Origin: Lysobacter_K koreensis
GTDB lineage: Bacteria > Pseudomonadota > Gammaproteobacteria > Xanthomonadales > Xanthomonadaceae
Assembly: GCF_042677045.1 (NCBI RefSeq)
Contig: NZ_JBHTIH010000004.1
Location: 310,001 to 374,000 of the forward strand
Direction of reading: 5' to 3'
Length of the DNA: 64,000 bases
Shown: positions 8,324-16,277 of the stretch, in pieces
Layout: each line of letters begins with the position of its first letter
How positions within the stretch are numbered: position 1 is the stretch's first letter
The notes under the pieces: model-generated
Told to the model about the DNA's origin: nothing
The model's input: only the letters and a program-made list of their open reading frames with translations
Database searches by the model: none
Translations under genes and position numbers: made by a program

Positions 8324-9253
8324 ATGACGAATCGCAGTTTTCCCGACTATCCCTTTACGCCCCAGCGCTTCGACGTTCGCCCCGGCATCGCCATGAGCTT
8401 CCTCGACGAGGGGCCGCGCGATGGCGAGGTGGTGGTGATGCTGCACGGCAACCCGTCGTGGAGTTTTTACTGGCGCAAGCTGGTTCGCGGCTTGTCCGAT
8501 CGCTACCGCTGCATCGTGCCCGATCACGTCGGCATGGGCCTGTCGGACAAGCCAGACGACGCGGCTGGTGCCGCGCCGCGCTACGACTACACGCTGCAAT
8601 CGCGGGTCGATGACCTGGCGGCGCTGCTGCGGCACCTGGGCATCGACGGGCCGCTGACGCTGGCGGTGCACGACTGGGGCGGGATGATCGGCTTTGGCTG
8701 GGCGCTGACCCACATGCCGCAGGTGCGGCGGCTGGTGGTGCTCAACACCGCGGCGTTCCCGTTGCCGGCGACCAAGCCCATGCCGTGGCAGATCGCGATG
8801 GGCCGCCATTCGCGCGTCGGCGGCCTGCTGATCCGTGGCTTCAACCTGTTCGCGCGCGGCGCAGCGTGGTTCGGCACCCGGCGGCGGATGCCGGCGGCGG
8901 TGCGCCGGGCCTACATCGGCCCCTACCGCGGCTGGCGCAACGCGATCAGCACGCTGCGCTTCATGCAGGACATTCCGTTGGATGCGCGCGACCGCGCGTG
9001 GCCGCTGCTCGAGGCGTCGGCGCAGCGCTTGCCGCAGTACGCCGACCGGCCGGCGTTTATCGGCTGGGGGCTGCGCGACTTCGTGTTCGACCGGCACTTT
9101 CTCGCCGGCTTCACCGCGGCGTGGCCGCAGGCGCAGGTGCACGCATTCGAGGACGCGGGGCACTACGTGCTGGAGGACAAGGCCGGCGTGCTGGTGCCGG
9201 CCATCCGCGAATTTCTCGACACGCATCCGATGGCCAAGGCCGATTCCGCCTGA
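8324..9253 (+). CDS. oleB: OleB, beta-lactone decarboxylase (haloalkane dehalogenase-like alpha/beta hydrolase)
   Basis: A 309-residue alpha/beta-hydrolase from ATG 8324. It has the dehalogenase-type oxyanion motif HGNPSWSFYW (about residues 41-50), an Asp nucleophile D117 in HDWGG, and a late catalytic His (about 280) in GHYVLED. An Asp nucleophile rather than Ser separates the haloalkane dehalogenase/OleB branch from esterases. OleB decarboxylates the cis-beta-lactone made by OleC to give a long-chain cis-olefin. Assignment as OleB rather than dehalogenase rests on oleC and oleD lying just downstream in the same direction, the usual head-to-head hydrocarbon cluster of this family. In other Xanthomonadaceae oleA is nearby; it is not in this window. 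Confidence 0.85.
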   Translation: MTNRSFPDYPFTPQRFDVRPGIAMSFLDEGPRDGEVVVMLHGNPSWSFYWRKLVRGLSDRYRCIVPDHVGMGLSDKPDDAAGAAPRYDYTLQSRVDDLAALLRHLGIDGPLTLAVHDWGGMIGFGWALTHMPQVRRLVVLNTAAFPLPATKPMPWQIAMGRHSRVGGLLIRGFNLFARGAAWFGTRRRMPAAVRRAYIGPYRGWRNAISTLRFMQDIPLDARDRAWPLLEASAQRLPQYADRPAFIGWGLRDFVFDRHFLAGFTAAWPQAQVHAFEDAGHYVLEDKAGVLVPAIREFLDTHPMAKADSA

Positions 9254-9359
9254 ACGGTAACGGCCGGCGGCTTGCCGTCGACAATGAATGCGCCGATCGT
9301 GACTTCGTGGACACACTGCTCGTGACACGGTTGGGACCAGGTTCCGGGGGGCGCGGGGA

Positions 9360-9725
9360 ATGGCCTACGAAGTAAAAAAAGATGAGCAGCTGGAAATGGT
9401 CGATGTGCGTTACAGCGACCGCGTGCCGGTCGCCGAACGCGTCCTGGCGCTGGACGAAACCCTGGAGATCCTGCGTGCGACCGAGATCCGCCGCATCCTT
9501 ATCGACTACGACCGCGCGCGGTTGCCCGACGACCCGATCCCCACCCAAAGCGGGTTTGCCACCCTGATCGCCACCAACGCTGAACTGAAGCGGTGCCGGA
9601 TCGCGTTCGTCGGCAGGGCTGGGCATACCTTCAACATCGCCGTCGAGAACATGTCATCGGCGCGCGGCTATTCGTTCGAGCGCTTCTTCGACCGGGATTC
9701 GGCGCTGGCGTGGTTGCTGGCCTAG
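9360..9725 (+). CDS. STAS/SpoIIAA-like small protein
   Basis: A 121-residue cytoplasmic protein from ATG 9360 with a purine-rich site (gcgggga) directly upstream. The alternating strand-helix pattern (LEMVDVRYSDRVPVAERV, RRILIDYDRARLP, CRIAFVGRAG) ending in FERFFDRDSALAWLLA resembles the SpoIIAA-like/STAS fold used in anti-anti-sigma and lipid-associated proteins. No phosphorylatable Ser motif is obvious. It sits between oleB and the convergent diguanylate cyclase, whose stop is only 14 bases away. A regulatory role in the olefin cluster is possible but unsupported beyond position. Confidence 0.6.
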   Translation: MAYEVKKDEQLEMVDVRYSDRVPVAERVLALDETLEILRATEIRRILIDYDRARLPDDPIPTQSGFATLIATNAELKRCRIAFVGRAGHTFNIAVENMSSARGYSFERFFDRDSALAWLLA

Positions 9726-9738
9726 CGGCGGCTCGCGG

Positions 9739-11823
9739 CTACGGCCTGGCGTAAGCCTCGACGCGATCGCGCCCGGCGCTCTTGGCGGCGTATAGGGCGG
9801 TATCGGCATTGCGCAGCAACGATTCCGCGGACTCGCCCGGCTGCGCGCTGGCCAGGCCTATCGAGATGCTGACCGACTCCAGCTGGTCCATGCCAAGGCG
9901 GACCCGCAGTTTGCCCACCTGGACACGCAGCGCCTCGGCCCGCTCGATCGCCACCGGAAGCGGGCTGTCCGGCATCAGCAGCACGAACTCCTCGCCGCCG
10001 TAGCGGCAGACGATGTCGCTGCTGCGTACGAACTTCTGCAGGATGGCCGCCAACTCCACCAGCACCAGGTCGCCGGCCTCGTGCCCGAAGCGGTCGTTGA
10101 ACCGCTTGAAATGGTCGACGTCGATGACCGCCACCACCAGCGGGTTGCCAGTGCGGGCGGCGAGCGCCAACTCACGGATCATCGTCTCCTCGAGGAAACG
10201 CCGATTGAACAGCCCGGTGAGGGGGTCGCGGATCGACTGGTTGTGCAGTTTCTCGCGAAGCTGCAGGTTGGCCCATGACATGGAAAGCTGTTCGGCAATC
10301 AACTCGGCCGACTCGCGTTGCCGGTCGGTGAAGGGCACGGCCGGTGTGTCCTCGAAACGGCACAGCTGCAGCACGCCCAGCATCTCGCCTTGCGCCGCCA
10401 ATGGCAGGCACAGGCTCCAACTGACCGGCACGCCAATCGACGCGGTGTGCGGGCAGGGAATTTCGACCATGTTGACGCCTGTGCAATAGGGCTGTGCGGC
10501 ACGCACCGCGCGGCACTCGTCCGGGTGCCACACCTGGCCTTGGCCGATGTCCGGCCAGTTCCACTGCGCGAGCCGCTCGGCCAGGTCGTGCGAGCCAGAC
10601 ACCGCGTAAATGGCGCCCGCCATGCCCGGAAACATCACCTCGCTCATGCGTGCGGTGACCTCCTGGGTTTCCGCGATGCTGTTGGACGTGATCAGCAGCG
10701 CCTGGAAGCTGTCCATCGCCGCGCTGCGACGGCGACGGTCGGCAAGTTCGGCCGCCATCAGGTTGAAGGCCGTGCTCAACGCGCCGATCTCGTCGCGCCG
10801 CAGCACGCGCACGCGCTTGTCCAGGTCGCCGCGGGCCACGGCGACCGCCGCCCTGGTCGCGGCGGTGATCGCGCGGATCGCGTCGAACATCAACAGCAGG
10901 ATCAGCGACAGCCCGATCGCGAGCGCTGTTACCGGCCCCAGCATGGCGATCCAGCGCGCACGGTCTGCCTCCGCGGTGGCCCGGGCGGCGTCGCTGCGCT
11001 GCTCGGCCAATTCTTCCTGGAACGAGGCCTGCATCAAGCTGCGGATCCGGTCGATGCGGTGCTTGCCGCGCCGGGTTTCGGCGATCGCCACCAGCCGCCG
11101 CTCGTCCGCCTGAAAGCGTTCGGCCAATGCCAGCAGCCGCGGAGCATAGGGGCCGCGCGAGCGGACCATCGACAAGGCAGCCGCCAGCTCCTCGGCACGT
11201 GGGCCAGCGGGCACGAGCCGCTGCCGGTCCTGCAGCACAGCAAGCAGCCGTGCCTGCTCCCCGGTGGGTGACCCGCCGACCGAAGGCGCCGATGGCGGGG
11301 TCGCGGCAAGCCGGCGCAGATCGTCGTGGAGGCCCACCGGTGATCGCCGACGCAGCGCGATCACCGGGCTGGCGAAGTCCTCGCGCCACAGCAGCAGCAA
11401 CGCGCGCACCTCGTGCAGCTTGGCGAGGTGATCGGGTTCATCGGCTTCCGTCTCCTCCAGGCGTGCGAACACCTGGGGCAGCTGCGTCCACACCGTGTGA
11501 TACGGCTGCAGGAAATCGGGGCTGCCGGTGATCAGGTAGCCGCGCAGGCCGGTTTCGGCGCTGAGCACGAGGTTGAGCAGGGTGTAGCGCAGCGCCATCG
11601 CCTCGCTCGACTCGGCGATGGCGGCTTCGCTGTCGCTGGATGCATCGAGCGTCCTCACCAGCGAGACGGACGCCAGCAGGACGATCAACAACGGCACGAC
11701 GAAGCCGAACGCCATCTGCTTGCGCAGGGAGATCCGGCGCCACGCCCGCACCCGCGCGGGGCTGCCATGGGAACCCGGTGCGATCCCGATTTCTTTCTCC
11801 ACCTGCGAAACCGCATCTCGCAT
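9739..11823 (-). CDS. Membrane diguanylate cyclase: CHASE3-like, HAMP, GAF, GGDEF
   Basis: A 694-residue protein that should make cyclic di-GMP. An N-terminal membrane segment (about 36-56, QMAFGFVVPLLIVLLASVSL) precedes a helical periplasmic sensor of CHASE3 type (LSAETGLRGYLITG), a second membrane segment (about 300-320), a HAMP linker (DLDKRVRVLRRDEIGALSTAF), a GAF domain (about 395-535), and a C-terminal GGDEF domain with GGEEF. The inhibitory I-site is intact: RSSD lies five residues before GGEEF, so product feedback is expected. ATG at 11821-11823. It is transcribed against the ole genes and sits between oleB and oleC, splitting a cluster that is often contiguous. The ligand is unknown. 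Confidence 0.93.
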   Translation of the reverse strand: MRDAVSQVEKEIGIAPGSHGSPARVRAWRRISLRKQMAFGFVVPLLIVLLASVSLVRTLDASSDSEAAIAESSEAMALRYTLLNLVLSAETGLRGYLITGSPDFLQPYHTVWTQLPQVFARLEETEADEPDHLAKLHEVRALLLLWREDFASPVIALRRRSPVGLHDDLRRLAATPPSAPSVGGSPTGEQARLLAVLQDRQRLVPAGPRAEELAAALSMVRSRGPYAPRLLALAERFQADERRLVAIAETRRGKHRIDRIRSLMQASFQEELAEQRSDAARATAEADRARWIAMLGPVTALAIGLSLILLLMFDAIRAITAATRAAVAVARGDLDKRVRVLRRDEIGALSTAFNLMAAELADRRRRSAAMDSFQALLITSNSIAETQEVTARMSEVMFPGMAGAIYAVSGSHDLAERLAQWNWPDIGQGQVWHPDECRAVRAAQPYCTGVNMVEIPCPHTASIGVPVSWSLCLPLAAQGEMLGVLQLCRFEDTPAVPFTDRQRESAELIAEQLSMSWANLQLREKLHNQSIRDPLTGLFNRRFLEETMIRELALAARTGNPLVVAVIDVDHFKRFNDRFGHEAGDLVLVELAAILQKFVRSSDIVCRYGGEEFVLLMPDSPLPVAIERAEALRVQVGKLRVRLGMDQLESVSISIGLASAQPGESAESLLRNADTALYAAKSAGRDRVEAYARP

Positions 11824-11996
11824 GCAACTCTCCGGTCAAGCGCACCTACGACTGACAGCCAGGGCATCCGATACCCGAAGCCCGCGCGATAACGGGCGAG
11901 TAGAACAGGGTTTCGGGAGCGTCTGGGTGAAACCATTCCGCGCCGGTGCGCCGAACCCAGGCGGGCGACGGACACCGCGCCTTACAATCGCGCCAT

Positions 11997-13646
11997 ATGA
12001 TCGCCCCGTGCAACATCGCCGCGGCCTTGCCGTTGTTGGCCGCGCAAGCCCCCGACCGCATCGCGATCCGCTGCCCCGGCACCCGTGGGCCAGACGGCTT
12101 CGCGCGCTACGACCTGACCCTGAGCTACCGCGAGCTCGACGCGCGCAGCGATGCGATCGCGGTGGGCCTGGCGCTGCGCGGCATCGCGCGTGGCACCCGC
12201 GCGGTGGTGATGGTGCGGCCGGGGCCCGAGTTCTTCCTGCTGATGTTCGCGTTGTTCAAGGCCGGCGCTGTGCCGGTGCTGGTCGACCCGGGCATCGACA
12301 AGCGCGCGCTGCGGCAATGCCTGGACGAGGCACAGCCGCAGGCGTTCATCGGCATCCCGTTGGCGCAGGTCGCGCGCGTGCTGCTGGGCTGGGCGAAATC
12401 GGCGCGCATCCGCATCACCACGGGTACGCGGGCGTGGCTCGCCGATGCGACGCTGGCGCAGGTCGAGCGCGACGGTGCGGACGCGCCACAGCAACTGGCA
12501 GCGACGCAGCCCGACGACGTCGCCGCGATCCTGTTCACCAGCGGCTCGACCGGCGTACCCAAGGGCGTGGTGTACCGACACCGTCATTTCACCGCGCAGG
12601 TGGCGATGCTGCGCGACGCCTTCGGCATCGTGCCCGGCGGCGTCGACCTGCCGACGTTCCCGCCGTTCGCGCTGTTCGATCCGGCGCTGGGCGTGACCTC
12701 GGTGATTCCGGACATGGACGCGACCAAGCCGGCGCTGGCCGACCCGCGCAAGCTGCACGATGCGATCGCGCGCTTCGGCGTCGACCAGCTGTTCGGCTCG
12801 CCGGCGTTGATGGCGGTGCTGGCACGGCATGGCGCGTCGTTGCCTGGGGTGACGCGGGTGACCTCCGCCGGCGCGCCGGTGCCGGCCGACGTGGTCGCGC
12901 GCATGCGCGAACTGCTGCCCGACGACGCCCAGTTCTGGACGCCGTACGGCGCGACCGAGTGCCTGCCGGTGGCAGTGATCGAGGGCCGCGAACTGCAGGC
13001 CACGCGCGACGCGACGCAGCGCGGCGCCGGCACCTGCGTCGGCCGCGCGGTCGCGCCGAACGAGGTGCGCATCATCCGCATCAGCGACACGGCGATCGCG
13101 GACTGGTCGAATAGTTTGCTGGTGCGTGAGGGCGAAGTCGGGGAGATCACCGTCGCCGGGCCAACCGCGACCGACAGCTACTTCAACCGCGACGCTGCCA
13201 CGGCGCTGGCCAAGATCCGCGAACGCCTGGCAGATGGCAGCGAGCGCGTGGTGCATCGCATGGGCGACATCGGCTACGTCGATGGCGAGGGCCGCCTGTG
13301 GTTCTGCGGGCGCAAGTCGCACCGCGTCGAGACCGCGATGGGGCCGCTGTACACCGAGCAGGTCGAGCCGGTGTTCAACCCGCATGCGCAGGTGCGGCGC
13401 ACGGCGCTGGTCGGCGTCGGCGCGTTGGGGGCACAAGTGCCGGTGCTGTGCGTGGAGCTGGAGCGCGGCGTGCCGGCGCGCGACTGGCCGCGGATCGAAC
13501 GCGAGCTGCGCGTGCTCGGCGCGACCCAGCCGCACACCGCGCGGATCGAGCGGTTCGCGCGGCATCCAGGGTTTCCGGTCGACATCCGCCATAACGCCAA
13601 GATCGGACGGGAGAAGCTTGCGGCGTGGGTGGCGAAGAAGGTGTAG
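11997..13646 (+). CDS. oleC: OleC, AMP-dependent beta-lactone synthetase
   Basis: A 549-residue adenylate-forming enzyme from ATG 11997. The A3 phosphate loop is FTSGSTGVPKG (about 179-189); the A5-type motif PYGATECLP and an aspartate-containing MGDIGYVDGEGRLWFCGR (A7/A8) are also present, with a C-terminal catalytic lysine region (NAKIGREKLAAW). OleC uses ATP to convert the beta-hydroxy acid made by OleA and OleD into a beta-lactone, the substrate of OleB. The specific assignment follows from oleB upstream and oleD downstream; as a sequence alone it could be any acyl-CoA synthetase-like protein. The upstream in-frame extension from 11946 lacks a ribosome site and overlaps the divergent promoter region. 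Confidence 0.88.
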   Translation: MIAPCNIAAALPLLAAQAPDRIAIRCPGTRGPDGFARYDLTLSYRELDARSDAIAVGLALRGIARGTRAVVMVRPGPEFFLLMFALFKAGAVPVLVDPGIDKRALRQCLDEAQPQAFIGIPLAQVARVLLGWAKSARIRITTGTRAWLADATLAQVERDGADAPQQLAATQPDDVAAILFTSGSTGVPKGVVYRHRHFTAQVAMLRDAFGIVPGGVDLPTFPPFALFDPALGVTSVIPDMDATKPALADPRKLHDAIARFGVDQLFGSPALMAVLARHGASLPGVTRVTSAGAPVPADVVARMRELLPDDAQFWTPYGATECLPVAVIEGRELQATRDATQRGAGTCVGRAVAPNEVRIIRISDTAIADWSNSLLVREGEVGEITVAGPTATDSYFNRDAATALAKIRERLADGSERVVHRMGDIGYVDGEGRLWFCGRKSHRVETAMGPLYTEQVEPVFNPHAQVRRTALVGVGALGAQVPVLCVELERGVPARDWPRIERELRVLGATQPHTARIERFARHPGFPVDIRHNAKIGREKLAAWVAKKV

Positions 13647-13666
13647 GGGAAGCGACAGCAAGAGCC

Positions 13667-13707
13667 GACCCCCTCCCAACCTCCCCCTGCTTCGCAAGGG
13701 GAGGGGC
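13667..13707. repeat. Left inverted repeat of the DUF559 cassette
   Basis: A C-rich/G-rich hairpin: cctccccctgc, ttc, gcaaggggagg, directly after oleC and directly before the microsatellite. A related hairpin lies on the other side of the microsatellite at 13914-13948 and another near the 3' end of the DUF559 gene at 14397-14433. All share the pattern CTCCC...TTCGC..GCGAA..GGGAG. Confidence 0.65.
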
Positions 13708-13713
13708 AAGAAG

Positions 13714-13893
<180 letters not shown>

Positions 13894-13913
13894 TCGGACG
13901 CGAAGCTGGTTTT

Positions 13914-13948
13914 AGCTCCCTCCCTTTCGCATAGCGAAGGGGAGGGCT
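13914..13948. repeat. Right inverted repeat flanking the microsatellite
   Basis: The hairpin ctccctccctttcgc / gcgaaggggaggg lies between the microsatellite and the DUF559 start codon, followed by tggggagggg. It is related to the hairpins at 13667-13707 and 14397-14433 and may bound a mobile cassette. Confidence 0.6.
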
Positions 13949-13979
13949 GGGGAGGGGTAGCTCATGGAGGAGGCGAATC

Positions 13980-14510
13980 ATGGACAGCCTGCGTCGCAAT
14001 GCACGTGCGCTCCGCAACAGATCGACGGATGCCGAGCGCCAGCTCTGGCGCTACTTGCGGGGACGACAGCTGGATGGGTTCCGCTTCCGTCGGCAAGTGC
14101 CGCTGGCCGGCTATGTCGTGGACTTCCTTTGTCCACAAGCGAGGTTGATCATCGAACTCGATGGCGGCCAGCATTTGGAACAGATCGCGTATGACCAACG
14201 GCGGACTGCGGCGTTGGTGGGGCTTGGATATCGTGTGGCGCGGTATTGGAATGACGATGTACTGATGAAAATCGACGACGTCGTCGCGGATATCCATCGG
14301 CATATCACGGAGGGCTTTACCCCTCCCCAGCCCGTCCGGCCCGCAGGCATAGCCTGCGGGCGTTCGTCAGGCCGCAAGCTGATGGCTTGCAAGCGGCCCT
14401 CCTCACCCCCTTCGCTATGCGGAAGGGAGGGGGCCAACAGCAACAGCAACAGCAACAGCAGAAACAGCGAAAGCAACAGCAACGAAAGCAGCGAAGGCGA
14501 AGGCGAATGA
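13980..14510 (+). CDS. DUF559 (Vsr-like nuclease fold) protein with repeat-derived tail
   Basis: A 176-residue protein from ATG 13980 (gaggcgaatc upstream). Residues 1-115 form a DUF559 domain of the PD-(D/E)XK/Vsr-like nuclease superfamily: RRNARALRNRSTDAERQLW, YLRGRQLDGFRFRRQ, VDFLCPQARLIIELDGGQH with conserved D and E-x-D residues, and GYRVARYWNDDVL. From about residue 116 the protein is a translation of repeat DNA (two hairpins and a second CAACAG tract) giving an Asn/Ser-rich tail ending in SSEGEGE. Its TGA overlaps the oleD ATG (ATGA). A free-standing nuclease-fold gene bracketed by repeats between oleC and oleD looks like an insertion. Activity is unproven; DNA binding or mismatch nicking is only suggested by the fold. 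Confidence 0.8.
   Translation: MDSLRRNARALRNRSTDAERQLWRYLRGRQLDGFRFRRQVPLAGYVVDFLCPQARLIIELDGGQHLEQIAYDQRRTAALVGLGYRVARYWNDDVLMKIDDVVADIHRHITEGFTPPQPVRPAGIACGRSSGRKLMACKRPSSPPSLCGREGANSNSNSNSRNSESNSNESSEGEGE
14340..14505 (+). repeat. Hairpins and second CAACAG tract inside the DUF559 3' end
   Basis: Three perfect or near-perfect hairpins (14340-14360, cccgcaggc/gcctgcggg; 14371-14397, gccgcaagc/gcttgcaagcggc; 14397-14433, the CTCCC..TTCGC family) followed by a degenerate CAACAG/AAAGCAACAG tract (14435-14505) that runs up to the oleD start. All of this is translated as the tail of DUF559. Confidence 0.7.
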
Positions 14511-15520
14511 AGATCCTGGTCACCGGCGGCGGCGGGTTCCTTGGGCAGGCCTTGTGCCGCGGGCTGCGCGCGCGCGGGCACGAGGTCGTCAGCTTCAACC
14601 GCGGCCGTTACGACACGCTCGACGCGCTCGGGGTCACGCAGGTGCAGGGCGACCTCGCCGCGCGCGATGCGGTGGTCGCCGCGGGCCGCGGCTGCGACGC
14701 GGTGTTCCACAACGCCGCCAAGGCCGGGGCGTGGGGCAGCTACGACAGCTACCACCGCGCCAACGTGGTCGGCACCGACAACGTGCTGGCCGCGTGCCGC
14801 GCGCACGGCATCGGCAAGCTGGTCTACACCTCGACGCCAAGCGTCACCCACCGCGCCACCCACCCGGTCGAGGGCGGCACCGCGGACACGGTGCCCTACG
14901 GCGAGGGCTTCAAGGCGCCGTACGCGACCACCAAGAAGATCGCCGAGCTCGCGGTGCTCGCGGCCAACGACGCGACCCTGGCGACGGTCGCGCTGCGGCC
15001 GCGGCTGATATGGGGCGTCGGCGACAACCAGCTGCTGCCGCGCCTGGTCGCGCGCGCCAATGCCGGCCGGCTGCGTTTCGTCGGCGACGGCGAGAACCGC
15101 GTCGACACCACCTACATCGACAACGCCGCGCAGGCGCACTTCGACGCGTTCGAGCACCTCGCACCCAACGCCGCGTGCGCCGGGCGCGCGTACTTCATCA
15201 GCAACGGCGAACCGAAGACCATGCGCGAGACGCTCAACGGCCTGCTCGGCGCGGTCGGCGCGCCGCCGGTGACGAAGTCGATCCCGTTCGGTGCCGCCTA
15301 TGCCGTCGGCGTGGTCTGCGAGGGGCTGTGGCATGCGCTGCCGCTGCGCGGCGAACCGCCGATGACGCGTTTCCTGGCCGAACAGCTGGCCACGACCCAT
15401 TGGTACGACATGGCACCGGCGCGGCGCGACTTCGGCTACGTGCCGCAGGTGTCGTTCGCGGAAGGACTGGCACGCCTGCGCGCGGCGCATGTCGCCGGCG
15501 CAAGCGGTCGATCCGCGTAG
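14507..15520 (+). CDS. oleD: OleD, NAD(P)H-dependent 2-alkyl-3-ketoalkanoate reductase
   Basis: A 337-residue extended short-chain dehydrogenase. The N-terminal Rossmann motif is VTGGGGFLGQAL (residues 5-16); the catalytic Tyr/Lys pair is Y139-x3-K143 in YATTKK; the substrate-domain motifs RPRLIWG and VDTTYIDNAAQAH are typical of the 3-beta-hydroxysteroid dehydrogenase-like branch that includes OleD. It reduces the beta-keto acid from OleA to the beta-hydroxy acid used by OleC. ATG 14507 overlaps the DUF559 TGA, so translation may now depend on the inserted gene. A frame extending upstream to 14387 runs through repeat DNA and is rejected as the start. The TAG stop (15518-15520) lies in the first bases of a REP element. 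Confidence 0.9.
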   Translation: MKILVTGGGGFLGQALCRGLRARGHEVVSFNRGRYDTLDALGVTQVQGDLAARDAVVAAGRGCDAVFHNAAKAGAWGSYDSYHRANVVGTDNVLAACRAHGIGKLVYTSTPSVTHRATHPVEGGTADTVPYGEGFKAPYATTKKIAELAVLAANDATLATVALRPRLIWGVGDNQLLPRLVARANAGRLRFVGDGENRVDTTYIDNAAQAHFDAFEHLAPNAACAGRAYFISNGEPKTMRETLNGLLGAVGAPPVTKSIPFGAAYAVGVVCEGLWHALPLRGEPPMTRFLAEQLATTHWYDMAPARRDFGYVPQVSFAEGLARLRAAHVAGASGRSA

Positions 15521-15573
15521 GGCGGGTTTCAGCCGGCCACCGCGACACGGCGGGTTGAAACCCGCCCTACGCC
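15517..15573. repeat. REP family 1: GTAGGGCGGGTTT...AAACCCGCCCTAC pair
   Basis: An inverted pair, gtagggcgggtttcagccgg and cggcgggttgaaacccgccc with tac, supplying the oleD stop codon. Other members of this family: 25964-26014, 27626-27770, 40194-40215 and 59156-59233. They look like REP/BIME-type elements of the family. Confidence 0.8.
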
Positions 15574-15593
15574 GGGAAGGAAGGGGCGCCCCG

Positions 15594-15614
15594 AAGGAAG
15601 TCCCCTTGGGGGAC
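15594..15614. repeat. AGGAAGTCCCCTTGGGGGAC palindromic repeat
   Basis: The intergenic copy of the element that also occurs twice inside vgrG. It contains the palindrome GTCCCC-TT-GGGGGAC and lies 10 bases before the ubiJ start codon, so it may affect ubiJ translation. Confidence 0.6.
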
Positions 15615-15623
15615 AATGCCGGC

Positions 15624-16277
15624 ATGACCCGACGCACCTCGCCCCTCGATTCCCTCAAGCCGCTGGCCGGGCGCGCGCTCGAGGCCGCGCTCAACCGCGC
15701 GCTTGCGCTCGACCCGGACACCCGCGATGGCCTGCGCGCGCTCGACGGCCGGCGCGTGGCCCTGCACGTGGTGGCGCCGCCGCTGGCGCTGCAGGTGCGC
15801 GTGGCCGGCGACCGGCTCGAGGTCGGGCCGGTCGATGGCGACGAGCCCGACCTGGGCGTGCGCGGCACGCTGGGTGGCTTGATCGCGCAGCTGCCGTTCT
15901 TCAAGCGCGACGATGCGCCGCCGGTCGGCAAGCTGCGCATCGAAGGGGATGCCGACCTCGCGCGCCGCCTGCAGAAACTCGCCTCGCGCTTCGATCCCGA
16001 CTGGCAGCAGCCGTTCGCGGCGGCGTTCGGCGACGTGCTCGGGGTGCAGATCGCCAACGCGCTCGCCGCCGGCCTGAGGCACGCGCGCGGCGCGGCCGGC
16101 GCGTTCGCCGGCAACGCCGCCGAATTCGTCACCGAGGAATCGCGCGACGTGGTCCCGCGCGAGGAACTCAACGCCTTCCACGACGACGTCGACACCCTGC
16201 GCGACGATGTCGAGCGCATCGCCGCGCGCGTGACCCGCTTACGTGCGCGCGTGGGCGATGCCGGAGGCGCGGCGTGA
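15624..16277 (+). CDS. ubiJ: UbiJ, ubiquinone biosynthesis accessory protein
   Basis: A 217-residue protein from ATG 15624. It has the SCP2-like lipid-binding domain expected for UbiJ in the N-terminal two thirds (LQVRVAGDRLEVGP, PDLGVRGTLGGLIAQLP, GDADLARRLQKLASRFDPDW), followed by a short helical C-terminus with a coiled-coil-like DDVDTLRDDVERIAARV. UbiJ holds ubiquinone intermediates in the soluble Ubi complex together with UbiK. The final bases overlap the ubiB start (GTGA), and ubiB is its usual partner in gammaproteobacteria. ubiE is not visible in the window. A longer frame from 15489 would run through REP DNA and is rejected. Confidence 0.9.
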   Translation: MTRRTSPLDSLKPLAGRALEAALNRALALDPDTRDGLRALDGRRVALHVVAPPLALQVRVAGDRLEVGPVDGDEPDLGVRGTLGGLIAQLPFFKRDDAPPVGKLRIEGDADLARRLQKLASRFDPDWQQPFAAAFGDVLGVQIANALAAGLRHARGAAGAFAGNAAEFVTEESRDVVPREELNAFHDDVDTLRDDVERIAARVTRLRARVGDAGGAA